Origin: JACRBK01 sp964427955
GTDB taxonomy: Bacteria; Chloroflexota; Anaerolineae; Aggregatilineales; Aggregatilineaceae
NCBI GenBank assembly: GCA_964427955.1
Contig: CAYRWY010000001.1
Location: 1 to 64,000 of the forward strand
Reading direction: 5' to 3'
DNA: 64,000 bases
In this document: piece after piece, positions 26,773 through 35,810 of the stretch
Numbering within the stretch: the stretch's first letter is position 1
Layout of the letters: each line of letters opens with the position of its first letter
Made by a program: the position numbers and the translations under genes
The notes under the pieces: model-generated
What the model was told of the DNA's origin: nothing
The model's input: only the letters and a program-made list of their open reading frames with translations
Database searches by the model: none

Positions 26773-27861
26773 ATGACCGACATCATCGTAGACGGCCACC
26801 AGGATATTGCCTGGAACTACTTGAACAACCGACGGGATTTTACGCAGAGTGCCTGGGCGGGCCGCCGCGTCGAACTCGACCCGGTCTTTCTCAAGCATTA
26901 CGGGCGCCGCATGGTCGGACTGCCCGAAATGCTGTTGGGGCGGGTGGCGATCACGTGTGGGACCATCTACGTTTCGCCCCGGTCGCACGTCATGTTTCCG
27001 GATGAGACCATCTACTACGAGACGCCGCAAGAAGCCTACCGGCTGGGCGTGCGGCAGATCGACTACTACCACCGCCTGGCCGACGAGAACCGCCAGATCA
27101 GGCTGATCCGCACCCAGGCCGATCTGGACGCCGTGCTGGCGTCGTGGGGCGAGGGGACCGAACTGGCCGATCACCTCCTGGGCCTGGTCGTCCTGATGGA
27201 AGGGGCCGATCCGATCGTCGAGCCGCCGCAGGTCGAAGAGTGGTACGAGCGCGGCCTACGCATCATCGGTCCGGCCTGGTCGGCGACACGCTACAGCGGC
27301 GGGACGAAAGCCGTCGGCCCGCTGACCGACCTGGGCCGCGAGCTGCTGGACGTGATGGCGAGTTTCGGCATGATCCTGGATTTGTCGCACATGGCGCCCG
27401 AAGCGTGCTACGAGGCGCTGGATCGCTACGAGGGGCCGCTCTTTGCCAGCCACTCCAATCCGCTCAAGTTCTGCCCGGATCGCACGGACCGCAACCTGTC
27501 GGACGACATGATCCGGCGCATTGCCGAGCGCGACGGGACGGTCGGGATCGTGCTCTACAACCTGTTTCTGGTGCCGGAATGGCAGTCGGGGGATCGCAAG
27601 GATGCCGCCTCGATGGAGACCGTCGTCGCGGCCATCGATCACGTCTGCCAGGTGACGGGCAGCGCGCGCCATGTCGGCATCGGCAGCGATTCCGACGGGG
27701 GCTTTGGCGGCGAATCGATCCCGGCGGGCTTCGAGACGGTGACCGACCTGCTGACGATTGGCCCCGCCCTGGCGGCTCGCGGGTATTCGCCCGCGGATAT
27801 TTCGGGTATTCTGAGTGGCAATGTTTTGCGGATTTTGAGAGCCGGTCTGCCTCAGAAATGA
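26773..27861 (+). CDS. M19 membrane-dipeptidase-like amidohydrolase
   Basis: 362 residues. The M19 (renal dipeptidase) fold is shown by VDGHQDIAWN (His-x-Asp zinc ligands), VVLMEGADPI (bridging Glu), LDLSHMAPEACYEAL, FASHSNPLKFC (His) and VGIGSDSDGGFG (Asp). It probably cleaves dipeptides; related bacterial enzymes are pyrroloquinoline or scytonemin-linked, so the substrate is open. The start is ATG 26773 with CAGGAA before it, six bases beyond the previous stop. No signal peptide, so cytoplasmic. Confidence 0.87.
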   Translation: MTDIIVDGHQDIAWNYLNNRRDFTQSAWAGRRVELDPVFLKHYGRRMVGLPEMLLGRVAITCGTIYVSPRSHVMFPDETIYYETPQEAYRLGVRQIDYYHRLADENRQIRLIRTQADLDAVLASWGEGTELADHLLGLVVLMEGADPIVEPPQVEEWYERGLRIIGPAWSATRYSGGTKAVGPLTDLGRELLDVMASFGMILDLSHMAPEACYEALDRYEGPLFASHSNPLKFCPDRTDRNLSDDMIRRIAERDGTVGIVLYNLFLVPEWQSGDRKDAASMETVVAAIDHVCQVTGSARHVGIGSDSDGGFGGESIPAGFETVTDLLTIGPALAARGYSPADISGILSGNVLRILRAGLPQK

Positions 27862-27873
27862 CGAGGGGGAGGC

Positions 27874-28365
27874 ATGGAAAAATACGGCCAGATCAGTATC
27901 ACGATTGGCGCGCTCGGCATTGTGACGATCTTGATCGGCTTGTTTCCCGGCATTGTTGGCCTGGAAGCCGCTGCCGGAGTAGGGGTCTTGCAGGTGTTGG
28001 TGATCCTGCTGGGTTTCACCATCCTGTTCACGAGCGCCTACGTGTTTGTCAAGCAGAATTTTTATCCTGGGCTGCCGACCACTCTGGCCCAGGACATCGG
28101 GCTGCGCCTGACCCTGACCGGACTGCTGATTGCCGCCGCCGCCGGGTTGGCGGATGTGCTCGGTTTTGGCAGCCATCCTTCGACCGCGACCAGCCGCCCG
28201 CTGATGGGGCGCTTGCAGGCGTTGGCGTTCATCGGCAACATCCTGGTGGCCTCGGCGGGCGTGTTGATCTTCGCCCTGTTCGGCCCGCACCCATCCGACT
28301 CTGATTCGGGAGGGGATGGCGACGACTCTGCGTCGTCGGATCGGAGCTTCCCGCCCGGTCAGTAG
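27874..28365 (+). CDS. Hypothetical four-helix membrane protein
   Basis: 163 residues. Four hydrophobic segments (near 7-30, 38-58, 76-96 and 112-134) are followed by an acidic, Ser-rich tail (SDSDSGGDGDDSASSDRS). No family is recognised. GAGGGGGAGGC precedes the ATG. It is the last gene of the M42 operon, 12 bases after the dipeptidase. Its stop overlaps the 3' end of the convergent moeB-like gene by seven bases, so there is no room for a terminator between them. Confidence 0.6.
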   Translation: MEKYGQISITIGALGIVTILIGLFPGIVGLEAAAGVGVLQVLVILLGFTILFTSAYVFVKQNFYPGLPTTLAQDIGLRLTLTGLLIAAAAGLADVLGFGSHPSTATSRPLMGRLQALAFIGNILVASAGVLIFALFGPHPSDSDSGGDGDDSASSDRSFPPGQ

Positions 28366-29522
28366 CGCGGCACGGCGGGATCGATCTCCCGGGACCAGGC
28401 GTCGATCCCGCCTCGCATGTTGATCAGGTTGGTATAGCCGATCTCCTGCAAGGCCCGGATCAGCCGCACGCTGCGCACGCCGTGATGGCAGAAGACCACG
28501 ACGGGCCGGTCGCGGGGAATCTCCGTGAGGCGGTCCTCAATCTCACTCATCGGGACGTTCCGCGCGCCGTCCAGGTGGTTGATCAGCAGTTCGTAAGGCT
28601 CCCGAATGTCCAGCAGCAGCAGCTCTTCTCCGGCATCCAGGCGGGCTTTGACGGCCTGGACCGTCAGGTCCGTCAGGCTGTCCTGGCGGGCGGGTTCGGG
28701 CGTGTGGCCGGGCATCCCGCAGAATTCCTCATAGTCGATCAATTGGGTGATGGTCGGATGCGCCCCGCAGACCGGGCAGTTGGCCCGTTTGGGGAGCCGG
28801 ATCGTCTCGAAACTCATGTCCAGCGCGTCGTAGATCAACAGCCGTCCGATCAGCGGATCGCCGATCCCCAGGATGAGCTTGAGCACTTCCGTCGCCTGGA
28901 GCGTCCCAATCGTGCCGGGCAGGATGCCGAATACGCCCGCTTCGGCGCAGCTTGGGACGAGATGGGGCGGCGGCGGGGCGGGCAGCAGGCAGCGGTAGCA
29001 GGGTCCCCGTTGGGCGTCGAAGACGCTGACCTGCCCCTCGAAGCGAAAAATACTGCCGTAGACCAGCGGTTTGCCCAGCAGCACGGCGGCATCGTTGAGC
29101 AGGTAGCGCGCCGGGAAATTGTCGGTGCCGTCCACCAGGATGTCATAGCGCGCCAGGATGTCCAGGGCATTCTGGCGCGTCAGCGGCTCGGCATACGTTT
29201 CAAGTGTCAGGTAGGGGTTGAGACCGCGCAGCCGCAGCGCCGCCGACTCGACTTTTTTCATGCCGAGGGTGCTCTGGCTGTGGACGATCTGGCGTTGCAG
29301 GTTGGTTACGTCCACCACGTCGAAATCCACCAAGCCCAGCGTGCCCACGCCTGCTGCCGCCAGGTACATCGAGATCGGGCTGCCCAGCCCGCCGGTCCCG
29401 ATCACGATCACGCGCGCCTGCTTCAATTGGAGCTGGCCTTCCCGCCCGACCTGGGGCAGGATGATGTGGCGGCTGTAGCGGGTGAGTTCTTCTGGTGAAA
29501 GATCGGGATTGGGGCTGGTCAT
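28359..29522 (-). CDS. moeB: MoeB/ThiF-type adenylyltransferase with C-terminal rhodanese domain
   Basis: 387 residues. The N-terminal E1-like domain adenylates the C-terminus of a sulfur-carrier protein such as MoaD or ThiS. Visible are RYSRHIILPQVGREGQ, the ATP loop IGTGGLGSPISMYLA, and two CxxC pairs for zinc (CYRC and CPVC). The rhodanese domain (about 285-387) has the active-site loop VFCHHGVRSV with Cys nucleophile, so persulfide can be passed on. This two-domain build is like eukaryotic MOCS3. ATG 29522 has CAGGA upstream. No carrier-protein gene is nearby. Confidence 0.9.
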   Translation of the reverse strand: MTSPNPDLSPEELTRYSRHIILPQVGREGQLQLKQARVIVIGTGGLGSPISMYLAAAGVGTLGLVDFDVVDVTNLQRQIVHSQSTLGMKKVESAALRLRGLNPYLTLETYAEPLTRQNALDILARYDILVDGTDNFPARYLLNDAAVLLGKPLVYGSIFRFEGQVSVFDAQRGPCYRCLLPAPPPPHLVPSCAEAGVFGILPGTIGTLQATEVLKLILGIGDPLIGRLLIYDALDMSFETIRLPKRANCPVCGAHPTITQLIDYEEFCGMPGHTPEPARQDSLTDLTVQAVKARLDAGEELLLLDIREPYELLINHLDGARNVPMSEIEDRLTEIPRDRPVVVFCHHGVRSVRLIRALQEIGYTNLINMRGGIDAWSREIDPAVPRY

Positions 29523-29569
29523 TTTCGCATCCTGTGGGAGCGCGTCTGGACGATGATAGATTAAGGATA

Positions 29570-29598
29570 ACAAAAGTGCCCTGGCATCACCAGGGCAC
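29570..29598 (-). terminator. Terminator of the cpaF-like gene
   Basis: GTGCCCTGG (29576-29584) pairs with CCAGGGCAC (29590-29598); on the minus strand the stem is followed by TTTTG. Confidence 0.8.
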
Positions 29599-29625
29599 AC
29601 TGAACGTCCGAAGTCGGGCGAATGT

Positions 29626-31065
29626 CTAGCTGCCGCCTGCGCCGAACGTGCGGCCCGCGCCAAAAATGCGTCCGCTCAGCTTGAAACCGGCTTCTTCCAG
29701 GCGGTCGGTGAAGCCGGGGCGGAAGCCGGTCGGGTTGAGGGTCCCGCCGCCAGCGTGGCTGGGACTGGTGCCTTTGTGATCGGGCGTCTGGTAGACAAAG
29801 ATGTCTTGCAGGGTCACCTGGTCGCCCTCCAGCCCTTGCAGCTCGGTCACCTGGATGATCTTGCGGCTGCCGTCTTTAAGGCGCGCCTGCTGGACGATGA
29901 GATCGACGGCGCTGACGATCTGCCGCCGGATGATCGTTACGGGCAGGTCCATCCCCGCCATGAGCGCCAGCGTTTCCAGGCGTCCGACGCAGTCGCGCGG
30001 ACTGTTGGAGTGCACGGTCGTCAGCGAGCCATCGTGGCCGGTGTTCATGGCTTGCAGCATGTCCAGCGCCTCGCCCGAACGGCATTCGCCCACGACGATC
30101 CGGTCGGGGCGCATACGGAGACTGCCCTTGACCAGGTCGCGGATGGCCAGTTGGCCTTCGTTCGTGCCGGGCACTGGTGAGCAGGTTTCCAGCCGGACGA
30201 CGTGCCGCTGGTGCAGTTGTAGTTCCGCCGAGTCTTCGATGGTCACGATTCGCTCGTCTTCCGGGATAAACGACGACAGCACGTTGAGCAGGGTAGTCTT
30301 GCCGGAGCCGGTGCCGCCCGAAACGACGATATTCAGCCGCGCGACCACGCACGCCTGCAAGAATTCGGCCACTTCCTGGGTGAACGATCCCCAGTCCACC
30401 AGGTTCTGTACGGTCAGCCGCTTTTCGGGGAACTTTCGGATCGTGATCGTCGGGCCGTTCAGCGCGGACGGCGGGATGATGACGTGCACGCGCGAGCCGT
30501 CGGGCAGGCGGGCATCGACCATCGGATTCTTCCGGCTGAGATCGCGCTGGAGCGGGCGCACGATGCGCTGTGCCGTCCAATAGATGTGGTCTTCGTCGTC
30601 GAAAACCTGTTCAGTTTCGATGATCTTGCCCTTGAATTCGGCGAAGATGATGTCCGGTCCGTTCACCATGATTTCGGTGTAGCTCTTGTTACGGACCAAA
30701 GGCTCGATGGCACCGAAGCCCAGCAGGTCGAAGATCAGGGCTTGTTCGAGTTCGGCCTGCTCTTCGGCAGTCAACTGCATCCGGGCGCGCTCCAGGATGA
30801 CACGCAGCCGGTCCCGCACCATCTGCTGGTGTTCCGGGTTGGTGCTGTCCATGTTGTCGAATTCGTCGGGCGTGGCCAGCAGTTTGGGCCGCAGTTGTTT
30901 GCGCAGGGTCGCCACGCGCGGCGACGTCCGCAGCTTTTGGACGACTTGCGGTTCGGCGGCGCTCTGAGGGACCGGCGGGGAGGCCGGCGTGGGGGCCGGG
31001 GTAGGGCTGGGCGGTGGTGTTGGTTCGGGTGTGCCGCGGTTCAGACGTGAGAGTCGTGACCCCAT
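29626..31065 (-). CDS. CpaF/TadA-type secretion ATPase, isolated
   Basis: 479 residues. Hexameric ATPase of tad-type pilus or type II/IV secretion systems. After a Pro/Thr-rich N-terminus, the domain has GAIEPLVRNKSYTEIMVNG, Walker A SGGTGSGKTTLLN, the Asp box (IVTIEDSAELQL), Walker B RIVVGECRSGEALDML and the His box (TVHSNSPRDC). The last 50 residues are Gly/Ser-rich and outside the conserved core. No tadB, tadC, prepilin or peptidase gene is in the window, which is odd for this family. It has its own terminator and is divergent from rpoB. Confidence 0.9.
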   Translation of the reverse strand: MGSRLSRLNRGTPEPTPPPSPTPAPTPASPPVPQSAAEPQVVQKLRTSPRVATLRKQLRPKLLATPDEFDNMDSTNPEHQQMVRDRLRVILERARMQLTAEEQAELEQALIFDLLGFGAIEPLVRNKSYTEIMVNGPDIIFAEFKGKIIETEQVFDDEDHIYWTAQRIVRPLQRDLSRKNPMVDARLPDGSRVHVIIPPSALNGPTITIRKFPEKRLTVQNLVDWGSFTQEVAEFLQACVVARLNIVVSGGTGSGKTTLLNVLSSFIPEDERIVTIEDSAELQLHQRHVVRLETCSPVPGTNEGQLAIRDLVKGSLRMRPDRIVVGECRSGEALDMLQAMNTGHDGSLTTVHSNSPRDCVGRLETLALMAGMDLPVTIIRRQIVSAVDLIVQQARLKDGSRKIIQVTELQGLEGDQVTLQDIFVYQTPDHKGTSPSHAGGGTLNPTGFRPGFTDRLEEAGFKLSGRIFGAGRTFGAGGS

Positions 31066-31373
31066 GTCGCATTCCTATAGTGATAAGTGGACGGCGGGTA
31101 CCTGGATTAAGGTCAATAGTTGTGTATAGCTTAAGTTTAGATCGACTTTGGGATTGGCACAAGTCCGATCCCGCGGATTCTGAGGTTGGTTTAGAACGTA
31201 TCATTGACGGGACGAAGATTCGTGATATACTGATAGTTTTGTACCCCATGTTAATTGTGCTAGCTATATCATGTGCGTGCCTCTATTCATTCAAAAACGG
31301 GCGAAGAACTACCCGGTTTCCCCACAGCAGTCTGGTAATGTGTGTGATGACAAGTGATCTCGAGGAGTGATGA
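31066..31373. other. Divergent intergenic region cpaF-rpoB
   Basis: 308 bases, clearly more AT-rich than the genes around it. It holds the rpoB promoter (31204-31231) and about 135 bases of rpoB leader, in which ACGGG/CCCGGT around 31299-31320 could form a weak hairpin. No coding frame or known riboswitch fold is recognised. GAGGAG precedes the rpoB ATG. Confidence 0.5.
31204..31231 (+). promoter_or_regulatory. rpoB promoter
   Basis: TTGACG (31204-31209), 16-base spacer and TATACT (31226-31231) preceded by TGA, giving an extended -10. It lies 143 bases before the rpoB ATG. Confidence 0.7.
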
Positions 31374-34300
31374 ATGCAGCGGCGGCTAGATGAAAAGAAT
31401 TATGCGCGTACCCATGACGTGCAGGATCTGCCCTCACTCATAGAAATCCAGTTGGAATCGTTTGAGCGATTCCGCCGTGAAGGCTTGAACGAACTGTTCG
31501 ATGAGATCAGCCCCATCGAAAGCTTCAATGGCAATTTGAAGCTCTATTTTCCTGGCAGCAGTGTCGAGGCCGCGGAATTCGATCTGAAGTATTGGTTCGA
31601 AGAACCCAAATACTCCGAGGAAATCTGCCTGGAACGCGACATCACCTTTGCTGCCCCCTTGTACGTCAAGGTCGCATTGGTCAACCGCACCGCGGGTGAC
31701 GAAGTGGTGATTTCGGACATCTTCATGGGGGATTTCCCCTTGATGACCGAAAAAGGCACCTTCATCATCAACGGGACCGAGCGCGTGGTGGTCAGCCAGT
31801 TGATCCGGTCGCCTGGCGTCTATTTCGATGCCGAAGAAGACCGCACGACTGGGCGGCGTCTCTCCACCGCCAAGCTGATCCCGGATCGCGGCGCGTGGAT
31901 GGAGTTTGAGACGCGCAAGAGTGACTACATCGCGATCAAGTTCAACCGCAAGCGTACCATCCCCGTCACGATCCTCCTGCGGGCGTTGGCGGCGGTGCGC
32001 GACGGGTTCGACGAGCATTCCCCGATCAAAGAGGGCACCGACGAGGAACTGCTCGAAATCTACAAGGAAATCGACAACAATCCCGATCACCAGTACCTCC
32101 CCGGCACGATCCGGATGGAGCCGCACTGGGATTCGAAGGATGGGCAGACCATCGGCGAGGCCGCGCTGCTGGAATTCTACAAGCGTATGCGCCCCGGCGA
32201 TCCGCCCACCCTCGAAAATGCCCGCGAATATCTCGAAAGCCAGTTGTTCGACCAGCGCCGCTACGATCTGGAGCGGGTAGGGCGTTACAAGCTCAACCAA
32301 CGCCTGCGCATCGACGACGTGCTGCCCCGCAGCCGCCGCACCATCACTAAGTTCGACCTGGTGAAACTGATCGAGCGCATGATCCTGATCAACAACGGCC
32401 TGGAAAAAGAAGACGACATCGACCACCTCGGCAACCGCCGGGTCAAGACGGTCGGCGAACTGATTCAGAACTCGCTGCGCATTGGTCTGCGCCGGATGGA
32501 GCGCGTCGTCCGCGAGCGCATGTCCATCCGCGAGTCCGACAACCTCTCGCCCATGACGCTGATCAACATCCGTCCGGTGGTGGCTGCCGTCCGCGAGTTC
32601 TTCGGTTCCAGCCAGCTCTCGCAGTTCATGGACCAGACCAACCCCCTGGCCGAACTGACCCACAAACGGACGTTGTCCGCGCTGGGTCCGGGCGGTCTGC
32701 GGCGTGAGCGCGCCGGGTTCGACGTGCGCGACGTGCACCACAGCCACTATGGCCGTATCTGCCCCATCGAGACGCCGGAAGGCCCGAACATCGGCCTGAT
32801 CGGTCGTCTGGCGAGCTATGGCCGCGTCAACGAGTACGGGTTCATCGAAACCCCGTACCGCCGCGTCTATCGCGAGCTGCCCGTCGGGGATCAGCGTCTC
32901 CTCAATCGCATCGTGCGTGAGGACATGCAGCACCCCAAGTCCGGCGACGTGATCGCGGCAGGGACCGTCATCGATCAGAAAGTCATGCGCCAGTTGGGTG
33001 AGATGGGCGTGCCCATGATCCCGATCCGGCCTTTCGTCAGCCGCGAGATCGAATATCTCTCGGCGGACTCCGAAGATCGCTACACCATCGCGCAGGCGAA
33101 CGCCGTCCTGGATGCCCAGGAGCAGTTCGTCAACGATAAGGTGTCGGCGCGCCACATGCAGCGCTTCCTGGTCGCCAGCCGTGACCGGATCGACTACATG
33201 GACGTCGCCCCGCGCCAGATCGTGGGGATTTCGGCGGCGCTCATTCCCTTCCTGGAACACGACGACGCCAACCGCGCCCTGATGGGATCGAACATGCAGC
33301 GCCAGGCTGTGCCCCTGCTCAGCCCGGATATTCCGGTGGTGAGCACCGGCGTCGAGCGCCAGGCCGCCTACGATTCGGGCCAGGTCCTGGTCTCCGACTA
33401 CACCGGCGAAGTGGTCTCCGTGACCGGCGATCAGATCGTCGTGCGCGGCGATAACGGCATTCGCACCTACCGCCTGCGCAAGTACAACCGTTCCAACCAA
33501 TCGACCTGTATCGATCAGCGTCCGGTCGTGCGCAAGGGCCAGTTCATCCACAAGGGTGACGTGATCGCCGACAGCTCGTCCACCATCTACGGCCAGTTGG
33601 CCCTCGGTCACGACGTGCTGTGCGCGTTCCTCTCCTGGGAAGGCGGCAACTACGAAGACGCCCTGCTGATCAGCGAAGAAATGGTCCGCGCCGACAAGTT
33701 CACCTCGATCCACATCGAGAAGCACGAAGTCGAAGCGCGCGATACCAAGCTGGGTCCGGAAGAAATCACCTACGACATTCCGAACGTCGGCGAGGATGCC
33801 CTTAAGGACCTGGACGAGCACGGCATCATCCGCATCGGGGCAGAAGTTGGCCCCAACGACATCCTGGTGGGCAAGATCACCCCGAAGGGCGAAAAAGAAC
33901 TCAGCCCGGAAGAAAAACTGCTGCGGGCGATCTTCGGCGAAAAAGCGCGCGAAGTGAAGGACTCCTCCCTGCGCCTGCCGCACGGTGAAAAAGGCAAGGT
34001 CGTGGACGTCAAGATCTTCACCCGCGAAGAACACCGCGATCTGCCGGCAGGCGTGGACCAGATGGTGCGCGTCAGCGTGGCGCAGAAGCGCAAGCTGACC
34101 CAGGGTGACAAGATGGCGGGGCGGCACGGTAACAAGGGTGTTATCTCGAAGGTCGTGGCCATCGAAGACATGCCGTTCCTGGAAGACGGGACCGCCATCG
34201 AAATCATCCTCAACCCGCTGGGTGTGCCGGGCCGTATGAACATCGGCCAGGTGCTCGAAACCCACCTGGGCTGGGCGGCGGACCGGCTGGGCTTCCGCGC

Positions 34301-35288
34301 CATTTCTCCGGTGTTCGATGGTGCCGAAGAAGAGGAAATCGAAGCCGAACTGGGCCGCGCCTGGATGATCGACCGTGCCTGGCGCGACATCGCCGAACGG
34401 GCCTGGGCCTGGGTCAAAGAAGAACAGTACGACACCGAATACCTCGAAGACGACGAGGAAGTTCGCCGCCTGTACATCGATCACTGGCTCGGCCAGAGCG
34501 GTGAGTACGATATGGAGCGGCTGGTGCTGGAATACGTCTATGCCCGGCGCGCGGTCCTGCGCGAATGGCTGCGCGAAAAAGGGTTCGATCCGGAAGCGCT
34601 GCTGCTGTTCGGCGATGAGGACCTGTCGGTGGCCGAGCGCCTCCGCCGCGATGTCAACGCCCGCGTCGCCACGCTCTCGCTGTGGATCGAATCGGTGACC
34701 GGCGAACTGCCCGCCGCCGATCTGGCAGAGCCTGAACTGCGCGAGATGGCCCGCCGCGTGGCGCTGAAGCACGAACTGCCCGTGCCGATCTTCGGCAAGC
34801 AGCGTCTCTACGACGGCAAAACGGGTGAGCCGTTCGATCAGCCGGTGACCATCGGCGTGATCCACATGCTCAAGCTGGCGCACCTGGTCGAAGACAAGGT
34901 GCACGCCCGCTCGACCGGCCCGTACAGCCTGGTGACGCAGCAGCCGTTGGGCGGTAAAGCCCAATTCGGTGGCCAGCGTTTCGGCGAGATGGAAGTGTGG
35001 GCGCTGGAAGCCTACGGCGCGGCGCACACCTTGCAGGAAATGTTGACCGTCAAATCGGACGACGTCCAGGGTCGCGTCAAGACCTACGAGGCCATCGTCA
35101 AGGGCGAGCCGATTGAGGAACCGGGTGTTCCGGCCAGCTTCCGCGTGCTGGTCAAGGAACTGCAAAGCCTGGGTCTGGCCGTCGAGGCCATCACCGATAC
35201 CGGCGAAGTGATCAAGTTCGGCAAGGACGAAGAAAAATCGCGCCAGCCGAAGATCTCGATGGGCCTCTTGGGGTTGGCTGGTAGCTAG
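31374..35288 (+). CDS. rpoB: RNA polymerase beta subunit
   Basis: 1304 residues. Core transcription subunit, near full bacterial length. Conserved stretches include [19 protein letters not shown] (rifampicin pocket), the catalytic-region [30 protein letters not shown] and the C-terminal [20 protein letters not shown]. Residues about 985-1140 carry an acidic helical insertion of roughly 140 residues after SPVFDGA that B. subtilis RpoB lacks. The Arg matching E. coli R529 is Thr433. Unusually, rpoC does not follow: the gene ends at a terminator, and rplJ/rplL are not upstream. GAGGAG sets the ATG. Confidence 0.98.
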   Translation: MQRRLDEKNYARTHDVQDLPSLIEIQLESFERFRREGLNELFDEISPIESFNGNLKLYFPGSSVEAAEFDLKYWFEEPKYSEEICLERDITFAAPLYVKVALVNRTAGDEVVISDIFMGDFPLMTEKGTFIINGTERVVVSQLIRSPGVYFDAEEDRTTGRRLSTAKLIPDRGAWMEFETRKSDYIAIKFNRKRTIPVTILLRALAAVRDGFDEHSPIKEGTDEELLEIYKEIDNNPDHQYLPGTIRMEPHWDSKDGQTIGEAALLEFYKRMRPGDPPTLENAREYLESQLFDQRRYDLERVGRYKLNQRLRIDDVLPRSRRTITKFDLVKLIERMILINNGLEKEDDIDHLGNRRVKTVGELIQNSLRIGLRRMERVVRERMSIRESDNLSPMTLINIRPVVAAVREFFGSSQLSQFMDQTNPLAELTHKRTLSALGPGGLRRERAGFDVRDVHHSHYGRICPIETPEGPNIGLIGRLASYGRVNEYGFIETPYRRVYRELPVGDQRLLNRIVREDMQHPKSGDVIAAGTVIDQKVMRQLGEMGVPMIPIRPFVSREIEYLSADSEDRYTIAQANAVLDAQEQFVNDKVSARHMQRFLVASRDRIDYMDVAPRQIVGISAALIPFLEHDDANRALMGSNMQRQAVPLLSPDIPVVSTGVERQAAYDSGQVLVSDYTGEVVSVTGDQIVVRGDNGIRTYRLRKYNRSNQSTCIDQRPVVRKGQFIHKGDVIADSSSTIYGQLALGHDVLCAFLSWEGGNYEDALLISEEMVRADKFTSIHIEKHEVEARDTKLGPEEITYDIPNVGEDALKDLDEHGIIRIGAEVGPNDILVGKITPKGEKELSPEEKLLRAIFGEKAREVKDSSLRLPHGEKGKVVDVKIFTREEHRDLPAGVDQMVRVSVAQKRKLTQGDKMAGRHGNKGVISKVVAIEDMPFLEDGTAIEIILNPLGVPGRMNIGQVLETHLGWAADRLGFRAISPVFDGAEEEEIEAELGRAWMIDRAWRDIAERAWAWVKEEQYDTEYLEDDEEVRRLYIDHWLGQSGEYDMERLVLEYVYARRAVLREWLREKGFDPEALLLFGDEDLSVAERLRRDVNARVATLSLWIESVTGELPAADLAEPELREMARRVALKHELPVPIFGKQRLYDGKTGEPFDQPVTIGVIHMLKLAHLVEDKVHARSTGPYSLVTQQPLGGKAQFGGQRFGEMEVWALEAYGAAHTLQEMLTVKSDDVQGRVKTYEAIVKGEPIEEPGVPASFRVLVKELQSLGLAVEAITDTGEVIKFGKDEEKSRQPKISMGLLGLAGS

Positions 35289-35319
35289 CCGGACAGCTTT
35301 TCAAACTTTCTGACCTGGA

Positions 35320-35359
35320 ATGGAGCGGGCAAACGATCAGTTGCCCGCTCCATTTGTTT
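35320..35359 (+). terminator. rpoB terminator
   Basis: A 13-base perfect stem, ATGGAGCGGGCAA (35320-35332) with TTGCCCGCTCCAT (35341-35353), then TTGTTTG. It confirms rpoB is not co-transcribed with a downstream rpoC. Confidence 0.85.
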
Positions 35360-35378
35360 GGGCTGCCCAACTGGATTC

Positions 35379-35407
35379 TTGCGCCTGCCATCCGAACGAT
35401 CTACACT
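35379..35407 (+). promoter_or_regulatory. Promoter of the mini zinc-finger gene
   Basis: TTGCGC (35379-35384), 17-base spacer and TACACT (35402-35407), 45 bases before the ATG at 35453. Confidence 0.5.
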
Positions 35408-35452
35408 CTCGCCGCATCCTATCCTGAGCTGTTGTATCTCTGAGAGCGATTC

Positions 35453-35611
35453 ATGACCACTTCTACCCCGCGCTGCCCGCATTGTGGCAAGCCCCTGTCC
35501 AGCCCGGAAAAACTCGCCTGGCATCTGACCCGCGAGTGCCCGGCCCTGGTCGAAATCACGACCGCCGAGGCGAAGACGACTGGCAAGTCGGCGCCCGCCC
35601 AGCAGCGTTGA
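35453..35611 (+). CDS. 52-residue zinc-finger-like protein
   Basis: A short frame with its own promoter and terminator. The N-terminal half has CPHC, then LAWHLTRECP, so Cys-x2-Cys, a His and a Cys are spaced like a small zinc finger (C8, C11, H24, C29). The C-terminal half is polar, Ala/Thr/Lys-rich and likely disordered. A GAGAG sequence lies about ten bases upstream of the ATG, a weak ribosome site. DNA, RNA or protein binding is possible; no family is named. Its place between rpoB and a lipoprotein gives no further hint. Confidence 0.6.
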   Translation: MTTSTPRCPHCGKPLSSPEKLAWHLTRECPALVEITTAEAKTTGKSAPAQQR

Positions 35612-35633
35612 ACGACCGGTTTTTCATCCGCAA

Positions 35634-35657
35634 AGACGGCGTGCGAGCGCCGTTTTT
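35634..35657 (+). terminator. Terminator of the mini zinc-finger gene
   Basis: ACGGCG (35636-35641) pairs with CGCCGT (35648-35653), followed by TTTTT. Confidence 0.65.
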
Positions 35658-35711
35658 GCGTTCAATAGGCCAAGTATTGGCTGATCGTCTAGGGGGCGTC
35701 AGGAAGCCGCG

Positions 35712-35740
35712 TTGTAACGAGGGTGGAACGGTTATACAAT
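35712..35740 (+). promoter_or_regulatory. Promoter of the Ig-repeat lipoprotein gene
   Basis: TTGTAA (35712-35717), 17-base spacer and TACAAT (35735-35740). Initiation near 35747 would put the hairpin at 35750 at the very 5' end of the mRNA. Confidence 0.6.
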
Positions 35741-35749
35741 CGGAGTAAA

Positions 35750-35770
35750 TCCTCGCCTATCGGGCGAGGA
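35750..35770 (+). promoter_or_regulatory. 5' leader hairpin
   Basis: TCCTCGCC (35750-35757) pairs with GGCGAGGA (35763-35770), loop of five. No T-run follows, so it is not a terminator. At the predicted 5' end of the transcript it may stabilise the mRNA of a highly expressed surface lipoprotein. Confidence 0.45.
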
Positions 35771-35810
35771 CTCTGTGGTTTTGCTGCCTCCTTAGTGGAA
35801 GGGTTGGCCC

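Noticed and set aside
31434..35165. 1243-residue open frame antisense to rpoB
   Set aside because: It is a shadow of the third-codon GC bias of rpoB; its composition is unnaturally rich in His, Asp, Val and Gln and resembles no family.
35750..35770. Leader hairpin as a riboswitch or attenuator
   Set aside because: Only a single short stem without T-run or conserved loop; too little to support regulation by ligand.
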